DNA of 64,000 nucleotides, taken from the NCBI RefSeq assembly GCF_024139115.2, contig NC_085141.1, positions 72,395,481 through 72,459,480 on the forward strand, in the 5' to 3' direction. The number at the start of each line of letters is the position of its first letter. Positions within the stretch are counted from its first letter, which is position 1. This document shows positions 1-10,040 of this stretch, in pieces. The notes below the pieces were generated by a model. The model was given only the letters and a program-made list of their open reading frames with translations. It did no database searches and was not told the origin of the DNA. This DNA is from Armigeres subalbatus. Its lineage: Eukaryota > Arthropoda > Insecta > Diptera > Culicidae. A program made the position numbers and the translations under genes.

Positions 1-97
1 GCCCCGCCATCTTTTCATCATAATAGTTCCAGCTTCCAATGAACTCCACATCATCAATTTCACTGGGTGCGCTTCGGCTTTCAACCGAACCCGCCAT
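1..97 (-). CDS. Possible 5' end of a minus-strand gene cut by the window edge
   Basis: An ATG at 97-95 opens a frame that runs out of the window after 32 codons. It begins MAGSVESRSAPSEIDD and continues with an acidic and aromatic mix that looks like real protein. A stop lies two codons upstream, and the start context is good (A at -3, G at +4). No family is recognised. A separate ATG at 322-320 opens a 21-codon hydrophobic leader ending at a GTGAG donor (exon 259-322), but splicing it to position 97 would break this frame, so the two are not joined here. Only an N-terminus is visible and the call is tentative. Confidence 0.35.
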   Translation of the reverse strand, partial: MAGSVESRSAPSEIDDVEFIGSWNYYDEKMAG

Positions 98-591
98 CTT
101 TTATTTTGATATTAAAACGCATTTCCACTTCGAAGTAATTCTATTTTCCATAGCACTACGACAATCAATCAGCCGTTTTTCCACAACACGATTAGCGATA
201 AAACCACTTCCCACCATGTAAACGCGGAAAAAAAAATTGCATCGCAAAGAAAACTCACCATTATTCGTTCCGGCTGCGCCAATTTGTACAATCCGAACAA
301 TCAGGTATAACCTTCCGAACACAACTCTTAAACTTCAGTCTACTTAGACGCGCGAGTACTTACGTCCGATTGCCGTCGGTACCTCCACTCAACTGCCAAC
401 CAGCAATTCCCGCGCAGTTCATTCGCTCATTCGTGCACCGATTCTCCCAAACTCTCCACTTACACGCTTAACGCTATTTCACCAGTTTGCATCATTTCAT
501 AATCAATATAGAAACCTAGAGTAACATGTGGAATGGCCCTACCACATCTCTACACTAATTAGCCAATTTCATAATACAAATTTAATAATAA

Positions 592-933
592 TTAATATTT
601 GAAATGAACAATAGCGTCGGCCATGTCCTTACAAAAATTGTAGTGATAAAAAAAGTTTATATAGTAGTCCATTGAAATGCTGACTTCAATCTGGCATCTC
701 ATATAAACTTTAGTCCACCGAAAATGCTTGTTTTTATCATAATTCACTATATAAATCAAATAGCCATCCGACGGATACAAGATGACTAAATGTGCTACAA
801 ATTTCGGATTCTTATATAATGGATTTTGATAGAGGCAAACTTTCTTGTGGTCGGTATGATTGAGAGTAAAGTTCTGTGCACTATTTTTGTTGACATTATG
901 AAAAAAAAGAACGCAAGGCATAAGAAGTTTCAT
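592..933 (-). CDS. Hypothetical 113-residue protein, weakly supported
   Basis: A single-exon frame starts with MKLLMPCVLFF, a short basic-plus-hydrophobic start that could be a signal peptide. The rest is rich in Tyr, Asn, Lys and Phe, as expected of translated AT-rich DNA. No domain, repeat or conserved cysteine pattern is recognised, and no splice sites or clear promoter were found around it. Chance frames of this length are expected in a window this size, so it is listed only as a possibility. Confidence 0.2.
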   Translation of the reverse strand: MKLLMPCVLFFHNVNKNSAQNFTLNHTDHKKVCLYQNPLYKNPKFVAHLVILYPSDGYLIYIVNYDKNKHFRWTKVYMRCQIEVSISMDYYINFFYHYNFCKDMADAIVHFKY

Positions 934-1234
934 TGTTTTAGTAAATGGTAACGGAAATCTGCATTCTGCACATCGGTCAAGCGTAGTGCGAGTATGGGTT
1001 AACTACACTCGACTCACTAAAACCAAATCCCTTTGCACTAGTCGGTTTCCTAGCACTCAACCCAGTAATATTTCAGGCGGCAATGATTGATCCATGAGCA
1101 CTGTGTGCACCTCGCACTTCGAGTGATAGCGTGGCCGAGTGGAAGCTGGTGGACCATTTGCGGCATGCCACCTTTGACACTCGATAGCAGTCAACCTACT
1201 GATGCTCGCTGCAGGGAGGGAAAACGCGCACTTG

Positions 1235-1425
1235 GAGTAAAAATGGTTCTCTACAACGATTTGACAGGCACAAGAAGGCGAGGTGTGCAGCGATCAAGGT
1301 GGATCGATCAGGTGGAAGAGGATTTACGAACCCTCCGTAGACTGCGTGACTGGTAACGTACAGCAGTGGACGGAGATGACTGTAATGTACCGTATAGGCC
1401 ACTCCGGCCTTAGGCTGAAGAAATA
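1235..1425 (+). pseudogene. 3' scrap of an RTE-clade non-LTR retrotransposon
   Basis: The translated stretch contains GTRRRGVQRSRWIDQVEEDL followed by RTLRRLRDW. This matches the C-terminal tail of RTE-clade reverse transcriptases, including the related piece at 28,419-29,186 (GRPRTRW then VEEDLRALNVQGDWKRL). The frame then stops. The fragment ends in a short AATAATAATAAAA tract, like the simple-repeat tails of RTE elements. Only the last 60 or so codons survive, consistent with 5' truncation on insertion. Confidence 0.6.
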
Positions 1426-1429
1426 ATAA

Positions 1430-2935
1430 TAAAACCACATGGGACGCATTACTCGCCTATCGAAGCAGCTAGATTTACACCAGCGATCTTGTGGGAACTT
1501 CACAAGAGCCACTTCTGATACTTCGCCATCAAAACAGAATACTCGAGAGTAGAAATTGGAAGTGTAAGTAAGTCTTGTGAGCATTGATCTATTGCAATCT
1601 ATGCTACATCCATAGCCAATGAGTGAACTGCCTCACTCGGATGTATGCCAAACAACGAGTAGCAGCGATCGTTGCTGTGATAAACAATGAGCAACACCGT
1701 CTAACAAGCCAAGCCGTGGTGAGGTATCCATGTAAGCAACGATAAGATAGTCGAGAGAAAGTATCGACGCCTCCCATTCGGTGTACTAGAGTTCCAGACT
1801 CATAGATGTCTTCATTTTTAGAATGCTTGAATGGCTTCTGCTATCAGCGCACCGGAACGACGCTCATTGTTGTGTTACCAAGTGATTCGCTTCACTCAAT
1901 AGGCTTCCATTGGTGAGTGTTAAAAACCATTAAACGGTAAATCATCTAACTCCAATTTCAAAGATCTAAGGAAGCTCATAACTTGCCCCGCGGAAAAGCA
2001 TCAAGTTGGCTTAGATTAACCCGTTTTTTCTCATGATCTGATTTTTTTCAATGCCTGCTTGAGAGCCTTACAATTACATGTTACCAAACTCTTACCATTA
2101 CTGTTGAACTGTAGGTAAGCATCCTGGAATCAAAAGGCTCGTTATGCAATTTACACATCAGGAAAATGGAAAAGCCAACAGTGTTCTGATGTTAATCGCT
2201 AGATAAATTTGTGTAAATTTTAAACAATAAGATTCTTTGAAATAAAATTGTTGCTTATTTTCTATATGGAAATTCAGCAGAAAGACAGATAAAATGACAT
2301 TTTCTCGGCGCGTAATGAGCAAAACGACTTGATGGCTAAACAGCGCATTTAGAAAATCGAATGTGCCAATCACTAGCAATTAAACCTACTGGGATTGCTT
2401 GTTCCTGGATCACTCAAGCAGTATCGGTTGCATTGTGATGTAAACGGCGGGTTTCGCTTAATAGATGTTGTACTATGTACGGTGTGTACGGTGTGAGTCA
2501 GCTTATCGATTAAAAAAAAAATTAGTGAGATGCCAAAAAATACGACATTCTACGGTGGGCTGGTTAGATTAGGGTAGTGTGAATAGGGACAGGGAAAACG
2601 TGAATAAAAAGAGTAGAAAAGTTTCAATAGACTTTGTTTGCAATGAGCGGTAATACGAGTGGTAGTTCATTAATTCAGTGGAAGTGCCCACTATTCGTAC
2701 AGAGCCCATAATACGCATATAAACCCTAATGACATTCACTTTCGGTTTTGTTTATCCTATTAGATATTAATAAAAAGGTTTTAGCTCTAAAAAGTAATAA
2801 AAAAATATATATATTCGAGGCTGTTGCCAAAATCGGGAAGAAAATGTTGCCAAAAACGGGTGTTGCCAAAATCGGGATGGGACTGTATAACGCTAAGCGA
2901 GAGAATGAATGAGTTGACACCTTAACATTATACAC
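1430..2935. other. Unassigned AT-rich intergenic DNA
   Basis: No coding frame with family resemblance, no RNA gene and no clear repeat boundary was recognised. A short run of repeated phrases on 'gttgccaaaatcggga' at about 2,823-2,880 is the only local structure. Confidence 0.5.
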
Positions 2936-2939
2936 TTAC

Positions 2940-3412
2940 CAATGAATCCCAAGACTTCGGGTCCGAGGAAGGCAGCCAAAGTCTATTAGGGAAGTGTTGG
3001 CGGGTCTTGATCTCGAATACATGTCCCTTGTCCACCAATGTTTGAAAGTTGCTGATGTTAGACTTTAGCTGTCGTAATCCCTTAAGAATGTCTTCCTCTT
3101 GTTGTGTACCGGTAAACCTCATTCGTATGTCTTCCTCTCGTTGCTGTCTCCCAAAAAACATTTGTCTCGTTACAGAAGTGAAACATCGCCAAGGATTTCA
3201 ACTGTGTGAACATCAGCATTGTAATTAATTAGGCACCTAAATTCCCTTCCTTTCCTATTGTATAATTGTATTCCCTAACCTCGACCAAACCGCGAGTCTT
3301 TCGGTTCCCCAAAACTAACATTAGTGTATAATAATTATGAAAAACTGTATTCCGGCTCCGTAACGCTTCACGGCAAATGAGCCTTCCAAATAAATGATAG
3401 TTTAAAAATTAA
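2940..3412 (+). mobile_element. 5'-truncated copy of the I-clade element 3' end
   Basis: This stretch is clearly similar to 23,390-23,890, the 3' untranslated tail of the large I-clade element. Shared landmarks in the same order are CGGGTCCGAGGAA, CTCGAATACATGTCCCT, ACCTCGACCAAACCGCGAG, TCTTTCGGTTCCCCAAAA and CCGTAACGCTTCACGG. It ends in an A-rich tail near 3,405. It is a dead 3' fragment of the same family, produced by incomplete reverse transcription. Confidence 0.75.
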
Positions 3413-3609
3413 TCCTAAGCAGTAGCTGGTTTTCTACTCACTGCCAGCATTCAGGCGCCGTAGCCACGCAGGTGGTTTTGGTACAAAACCCCCCCCCCCA
3501 GAGACAAAATTTTTGGAAGAATTTTTTTTTTTCGAAAAAAAAATGTTCAGAAAACCCCCCCAGACCAATTTTCTGGCTACGCCACTGTTCAGGCGCTATC
3601 ATATATACT

Positions 3610-3915
3610 TCGATTAATCGATTAATCGTTGAGATAATCGAATTATTTTGAATGGATTGCTTACCAACGGTTAATCGATTCAATAATCGACAAGAATCGA
3701 GAATAATTAATAAGTTACTAATCGATTGATCGGGAATAAACGACATCTCTATTAAGTCGCAAATTAATCGATTATTTCGATTAATCGATTTATCGTTGTG
3801 ATAATCGATTAATTATAAATCGATTACTACCCAACAATGGATCGATTCAATAATCGACAAGAATAAAGAGTAATCGATTAGTTACTTATCGATTATTCGG
3901 GATTTTACGACATCT
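3610..3915. repeat. Two degenerate ~150-bp units rich in ATCGATTA
   Basis: Unit one (about 3,610-3,760) and unit two (about 3,769-3,915) share the same order of phrases: ATCGATTAATCG, GATAATCGA, CGATTCAATAATCGACAAGA, then a closing ACGACATCTCTA. More than a dozen ATCGAT or TCGATTA cores occur on both strands. It may be a MITE or a local duplication. The cores resemble DRE-like (TATCGATA) sites, but function is unknown. Confidence 0.6.
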
Positions 3916-4659
3916 CTAGGAGCGTCAGATTTGCATTGTGTGAAATGATTGGATGAAGAGAACAAAAAAATAGGATCACGCTGCACTTCTTTTCACATCA
4001 ACATTCAACAGCGTGGTATCAATCGAGTAACAATCGAGTCTATAATATCATTTGTTGTATTTAAATGGCTGAAAATATTTAGATTTATATCTATTTTTAT
4101 TGATTTCAAAATATTAGTTTACATTAAATCCATATAAAATAATGTTTGTTGCAAAAATTCAATTTACAATAATAATTGTTAAAATAATAAAATTTATTTT
4201 TATTCCAAAAAAGTTTCTTTTTAATTTAACGTGTAGTTACCCTTGGTCACCATGGGCAAAAACCACATGTAACGTTGTATATCTTGGAGTAACACCTCAA
4301 GGAAAAACCCAGAATAATGCACCTACCGGTAATGGTGCCTTTCTTGTGTATTATAAAACAAGCAAACACATGACAGTAACTTGAAAATCACATAAGAAAG
4401 GTCAAAATTGAACTTTAGGAAGATGGATTCAGTTATTTCCATCAATTCACATTTATTTGCTTTCATTTGAATGCATCGCAGCAGCTCTTGAAAAAAAATT
4501 GAAGATGCATTCTACTGTGAGTGATCACAAATTGTTAATTCCTCAAAATAAGACACTCGATACTTCTTTCTTTTATTATAGCCCATATCTGATACCTAAC
4601 GACTGCATGCATTCTGGACGGCCTACTAGAGTACGTCACAATTCGCTGGGTATTATGTA

Positions 4660-4867
4660 CAGGGGTTGGACAGAATGATCGGGACAGGCAAAATTTTATC
4701 GAAATTCAAATGACCATAACTCTGTGAAAAATCAACCGATTTCTTTGGTTCTTACAGTGTTCGACAGGAAAAAAATCAAGTTTTGGAAAACTGCTTAAAA
4801 TCCATATTCAGCTCCAACTAGAGCTCTTCCTGAGTTGATTGATATATTGATGTCACAGATCGGACAC
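4660..4867 (+). mobile_element. Possible terminal part of a Tc1-like DNA transposon
   Basis: The sequence CAGGGGTTGGACAGAATGAT directly follows a TA dinucleotide. This resembles the terminal sequences of mosquito Tc1/ITmD37E elements as I remember them. No matching inverted end was found downstream. The BEL element at 4,868 lies inside or beside this piece. This is a weak call from memory of one terminal motif. Confidence 0.3.
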
Positions 4868-5206
4868 TGGTCAAGCAAGGGTTAACACGAGAGAGCGCAG
4901 AGGCAGAAATCTATTGATCCCTGTCTATCACGCGGTGTCAGTTAGCCTGTTTCGCTTTAAGATGCACATAGCAGGAGATAAGAGATAAGGGCAATTTGAG
5001 TTTTATCTGATATCTCAGTAGACAGCTGATCCCAATAAATAAATTGTAGTTAGTTACAACCAGACCGCCGGGAAATACACGTCGCTCGTATCCGAATAAA
5101 ATTTGAAGTTTTTGCACGGAATAAAGTGTCGCGATTCAGTTAAGCGAGTGTTTAATTACAGCTTCTGGAAGTGTCCGAAATCGGATCCGTTTCCCGCGCG
5201 AGTACA
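4868..5206 (+). repeat. 5' LTR of the BEL/Pao element
   Basis: 339 bp, identical by eye to 12,607-12,945. It contains several AATAAA-type polyadenylation signals (near 5,034 and 5,095). It should contain the promoter and define the transcript ends. Confidence 0.95.
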
Positions 5207-5209
5207 TTT

Positions 5210-5227
5210 TGGTCCTTAGAGCCGGAT
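5210..5227 (+). promoter_or_regulatory. tRNA primer-binding site
   Basis: TGGTCCTTAGAGCCGGAT lies three bases after the 5' LTR. Its reverse complement ends in CCA and, from memory of insect tRNA 3' ends, matches tRNA-Tyr with one mismatch. The TGG start and the spacing are as expected for minus-strand priming. The tRNA identity is the less certain part. Confidence 0.6.
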
Positions 5228-5911
5228 TGAGGACGGCCAGGATCGGTTTACGGACACTACGTGAGGACATTATAAGCAGACTTGAAGTGGAGTCATTGGC
5301 ATTGACCGCACATTTTGATGCGAGAAGTGGACTACGGTCGTGTCATCCGTTCAAAAAGTGAACATTGTGAATTTCACGAAGAAAAGTGCTTGCCGTCGGT
5401 GAACAAAGGCCGACGAGAAAAACTGTGCCATAGTGGACGCGATCATTCGCCATCGCGAGTGGAATTGAGTTGCCACAATAGGGCACAAAGGAGAAGGCGC
5501 CATCGAAGACCTGCTAAAGGATCAATTCGCCATTGGAGGTTGGCGCCATCAAATTCAACGGAGGCAGAGTGACATAAAGGGAAAGTGATTGCATGTTACG
5601 GTGGCTTGATGCATGTGGCCAACTGATGAAAATTCAATAAATTCTTATAAATGCATGTGAGTCTTTATTTCTTGGTAAGGTGCATGAGTCGTGTTCGCTT
5701 TTCTGTTGGTCTCGGATTTTTCCCTTGGTTCTGCTGGTTGTTGCTTTCCCGTGGTTGATCTCCCCCTCGCTGCTGTTGATTGGGTTGTACAGTTCTAAAT
5801 CTGTCTGTTTGAATCGCGTGCGTGGAACGTCGAGTAGATCTGTCACAGTGAGATTAAGAATCGGTGATTGTGATTAATTGCTGTAATTACTTTGACCGGT
5901 GCAGTGCAGTG

Positions 5912-7417
5912 ATGAGTGATTTACGTGCTTTGATGAAGCGTGAGCGCATGCTTCAGCAAAAAGTGGCTACGGTGGCAAAGTTCGTCGAAGCTTTCGACAG
6001 GGATCGTGACGAGTGTCAAATTGAAGTGCGGTTGAAAAATATAGATGAAGTGTATTCAGATTTCTTTTTGCTGCGTGAGAAAATCGAGCTACTGATGGAG
6101 GATGCGAAAGGTACGGAAGAAGACGGAAGCGATTCCAAAAAGGATGAGAAAGAGAAGAAGGATGCTATTTCCCGCGAACAGGAAAATCTACGTGTCGTAG
6201 AGGAGTTTGAAAACCGCTACTGCATGGTGAAAGGATCTTTGCTGAAACTGCTTCCGGCAAAAGTTTCGGTTCAGCGAGTTGATGGGAATTCTGGTGGGCA
6301 ATCCGCACAACACTCCAAGGTGAAATTGCCAGAAATCAGTTTGCCAACGTTCAGCGGCAAACTAGGAGATTGGGTGATGTTTCGGGACACTTTCCGCAGT
6401 CTGATCCATCAGAACGGTGAGCTGAACCCGATGGACAAGTTCACATACTTGAGGACGTCACTCAAGGGAGATGCTCTGATGGAAATCAACACCATTGAAC
6501 TCTCGGCCGTCAACTACGAGGTTGCATGGCAGGTTCTCCAGGAGCGCTATGAGAACAAAAAGCTGATCGTCAAGGCATACTTGGATGCACTTTTTTCGAT
6601 GGAGCCGCTCAGAAGAGAGTCGTACGACGGACTGAATCAGCTGGTCAGCGAATTTGAAAAGAACCTGCAGATGCTGGAAAAGATTGGTGAACAGACAGCA
6701 CAGTGGAGCACTATACTGGCATACATGCTTTGTGGTCGGTTGGACACAGCGACACTACGTTTATGGGAGGCTCACCACAATTCCAAGGACGTTCCGAAGT
6801 ATAAGGACCTGGTGAATTTCCTCCGCAATCAATGTTCAGTGTTGCAGTCAATAGCCCCATTGAAGGCAAGCAGCTTAGATCAACGTCAGTCGAAGGCGTC
6901 AATGTGTCATGCTGTGGTGAAGACGTCGAATAAATGCCCATTTTGCGGGGATTCTTGGCACACCCCATTCCATTGCCTCAAGTTCCAGAAAATGAAGATT
7001 GCGGAGCGTAACGAAGCGGTTATGAGAGGCAAACTTTGTCGCAACTGCCTGCACCCTGGTCATATCGCCAGAACATGTGACAAAGGTGTCTGCCATCACT
7101 GTCAGCAGAAACACCATAGCATGCTGCACGTCATTCCGGTAAGATCCTCCGTTCCACCCGCGTCGAGTAGAAACCAAGAAGCTAGCCCGCCACAACGCCA
7201 ATTTCATCGGCAACCACATTCCAACCCACAGCAACCGAACCAACAAGCACACACTCAAGCGAACAATGCACCCACCAATACTGCCAACTCACATAGCACA
7301 AGACCACCACAGCCACAACCAAGCACAAGTCAAGCCAGCACAAGCCACACGTACATTGCATTACCCAAGACACCTACACAAAACATTCTTTTTGTCAACG
7401 GCACTCATTCGAGTTAA
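5912..7417 (+). CDS. BEL/Pao gag polyprotein part
   Basis: This is the structural (capsid/nucleocapsid) part of the retrotransposon. The chosen start is the ATG at 5,912 (MSDLRALMKRERML); an upstream in-frame ATG at 5,864 would add 16 unconvincing residues. The N-terminal third is charged and coiled-coil-like. A central DUF1759-type gag region follows (LPTFSGKLGDW, then MFRDTFRSLIH). The end carries three zinc-binding motifs: CPFCGDSWHTPFHC, CRNCLHPGHIARTC (a classical CX2CX4HX4C knuckle) and CHHCQQKHHSMLH. A Gln/Pro/Thr-rich linker follows. BEL elements usually have one continuous gag-pol frame; here gag ends 24 bases past a T5 run (7,389-7,393), where the reading shifts to the pol frame. 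Confidence 0.9.
   Translation: MSDLRALMKRERMLQQKVATVAKFVEAFDRDRDECQIEVRLKNIDEVYSDFFLLREKIELLMEDAKGTEEDGSDSKKDEKEKKDAISREQENLRVVEEFENRYCMVKGSLLKLLPAKVSVQRVDGNSGGQSAQHSKVKLPEISLPTFSGKLGDWVMFRDTFRSLIHQNGELNPMDKFTYLRTSLKGDALMEINTIELSAVNYEVAWQVLQERYENKKLIVKAYLDALFSMEPLRRESYDGLNQLVSEFEKNLQMLEKIGEQTAQWSTILAYMLCGRLDTATLRLWEAHHNSKDVPKYKDLVNFLRNQCSVLQSIAPLKASSLDQRQSKASMCHAVVKTSNKCPFCGDSWHTPFHCLKFQKMKIAERNEAVMRGKLCRNCLHPGHIARTCDKGVCHHCQQKHHSMLHVIPVRSSVPPASSRNQEASPPQRQFHRQPHSNPQQPNQQAHTQANNAPTNTANSHSTRPPQPQPSTSQASTSHTYIALPKTPTQNILFVNGTHSS
7389..7393 (+). other. T5 run at the gag-pol frame break
   Basis: The pol-like protein resumes directly downstream in the +1 frame. One extra T in this run is enough to explain the break. 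It could be a real mutation, an assembly or sequencing slip, or less likely a programmed frameshift. Confidence 0.6.
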
Positions 7418-10040
7418 AGACCGTTTTGGAAACGTCATGCTAGCTCGAGCATTGTTGGATTCCTGTTCCCAACATTGCTTGATGACTAAGGAGTTCTCGA
7501 ACAAGCTCAAGTTCCGAGTCTCACCCACATATCTGTCAGTTCATGGTATTGGTTCTGGGCAGTGTGTGTCAACAAAGTTAGTTAGTGCAGGAGTGTCACC
7601 GAGGTCACAGAAGATTTCTCCGTTCGAAGAAGAGATGCAGTTTTTCGTCCTTCCGAAGCTGACTTCCTCATTGCCGACCTCCAGCTTCAATCCATCGGAA
7701 TGGAAACTTCCCAGGACAGCTCTTTTGGCAGATCCAAACTTCTACGAAGCCGGACCAGTAGATGTGATCATCGGAGCGGAACATTATTTGGATTTACTGG
7801 CAGATGGACAGTTGAAGGTGATGGATGAAGGGCCGACTTTGCAGAATACTGTGTTTGGATGGATTGTGTCAGGCCGTGTTCCGGATTCTTCACTCACCAT
7901 ACCTCGGTCATTGGCCCATGTGTGTTCTACTGCGGAGCTTCAGGATCAGCTAACCAAGTTCTGGGAAGTTGAAACCTGCCGTACAACCAGCTCACACTCC
8001 GTTGAAGAATCTACTTGCGAAGAGATTTTCGGGAAGACCACTGTACGCGACGATTCCGGAAGATTTGTTGTCACTCTTCCGAAGAAGGACTACCTCATCG
8101 AGAAGCTTGGCGAATCGAGGTCTACTGCAGTTCGACGACTGTGCAGTTTGCAGCGAAGACTCTCATTGAATCCTGAACTTCGGACCCAGTACTTCGAGTT
8201 CATTCAAGAATACCTGGACATGGGGCACATGGTGGAGATTCTCGATGAAAAGTGTGAAGGTACTACGTACTACCTGCCTCATCACGCAGTACTGAAGCCG
8301 GAGAGTACAACCACGAAGCTGCGAGTGGTATTTGATGCATCCTGCAAAACATCAACTGGAGTCTCGTTGAACGATGCCCTAATGGTCGGACCCGTCGTAC
8401 AGGATGAATTGATCAACATCAATCTCCGGTTCCGTCTCCATCGTTACGCTGTCGTTGCGGATGTGGCGAAGATGTATCGCATGATAGCAGTCTCCAGTCC
8501 AGATCAGAAACTCCAGAGAATCGTGTGGACGGGCAAGACAGATCAAGACATTCGTACTTTCCAGCTGACTACCGTAACCTACGGAACCGCGTCTGCTCCG
8601 TATCTAGCTACCAGATGTTTGATGCAGCTAGCAGAAGAGGGGAAAGAAACCCATCCAACGGCCGCCGCCGTCCTGAAACAAAACTTCTACGTCGATGATA
8701 TGTTGTCAGGCGTAGATGACATAGAAGAGGGCAAGCAGTTTGTCGAAGAAATGGTAGACTTAATGCAGTCCGGAGGTTTCACGCTAAGAAAGTGGAATTC
8801 CAATTGTGGCGAGATTTTGCGTCAGGTTCCAGAGCATTTACGAGACGATCGGTCCATTCTCACCCTTGATTCAGCAGACTCGACTGTTAAAACACTAGGT
8901 TTGCAGTGGGAACCACGAAGGGATGTTTATCGCTTCAGTACTCCAAGGTGGACACAATCTGGCGCGATTACCAAGCGCATAGTGTTATCGGACATTTCTC
9001 GACTGTTTGATCCGTTGGGCATAATCGGTCCAGTCATCGTTCAGGCTAAGCTGATCGTCCAGGAACTTTGGGAGCGTGAATGCAGCTGGGATGCACCGTT
9101 AAGTGAAGACATGACAGAGAAATGGCTAGAGTATCGCAGAAACATGATAGGGTTGGATGGTTTCACGGTTCCACGCTGGGTCGGAGTCACAAATTCAATG
9201 AAGTCTGTTCAACTACACGGCTTCTGCGATGCATCAAGGAAAGCATATGGTGCATGCATTTACGTTAGAACCGTGTCAGAGGATGGCGAAGTTGACGTAC
9301 GGTTGTTCACAGCTAAGTCTCGAGTAGCTCCCCTCGAGAATCTCAAGAAGAAGAAGAAATGTCTCTCCATTCCTCGTCTCGAGCTTTCTTCAGCACTATT
9401 ACTCGCCCATCTATATGAGAAGGTTGTCGAAAGCATCCATCTTACCGTGGAATCATATTTTTGGACTGATTCTACGATAGTAAAGTTCTGGCTAGCGTCT
9501 GTACCGTCAAGATGGAAGGAGTTTGTGAGCAATCGCGTGTCCGAAATCCAGCATGTCACCAAGGGCGGTTTGTGGAACCACGTTGCCGGAATGGAGAATC
9601 CGGCCGACATAATTTCGAGGGGAATGGCACCCCCACAGTTGCAGTATGAATCACTTTGGTGGCATGGACCTCCTTGGCTTCTTCAAGAGCCGACAAATTG
9701 GCCGATCTTTGAGCCAAGCGCTAACGAGTTACACCCGTCGATACTGGAGGAGAAGGGAGCTGTCGTTGCATTATTGCCAAGCATTGAGCCTGGTGAGATC
9801 TTCAGCCTACGGTCGTCATTGACAGAGCTCGTAAAGCTGGTAGCATACGCACAACGTTTCGGCTTCAACGCAAGAGTGCACAACCGCGAACATCGAAAGC
9901 ACGGATTACTAACGCTCACTGAACGTGATGATGCTCTTCGTCTGCTAGTGCGTCTAGCTCAAAATGAATCGTTTCCGCAAGAATACTTGAGCTATTACAT
10001 GGTCGTGATGTACAAGCATCCTCTCGAATTGCTGCACTGA
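7394..10040 (+). CDS. BEL/Pao pol: protease, reverse transcriptase, RNase H
   Basis: The open frame starts at least at 7,266, but homology begins just after the T run. The order is an aspartic protease core (RALLDSCSQ, near 7,447), reverse transcriptase (VVADVAKMYRMI near 8,450; the catalytic YVDD at 8,688-8,699), RNase H (HGFCDASRKAYGACIY near 9,220; FWTDSTIVKFW near 9,460), then the start of the integrase linker. All catalytic motifs seen are intact. The frame terminates at 10,040 because of a second one-base shift near 9,986-9,991, and the homologous protein continues in the 10,049 frame. So the copy is non-autonomous as written, although most of the sequence looks undamaged. Confidence 0.9.

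Noticed and set aside
1120..1190. tRNA-Leu-like gene (GTGGCCGAGTGG)
   Set aside because: Only the A-box-like phrase fits. No proper B box or acceptor-stem pairing was found.
5315..5572. 85-residue frame in the BEL 5' leader as a gene
   Set aside because: Arg/His-rich composition without homology. It lies in the leader between the primer site and gag and is more likely untranslated.
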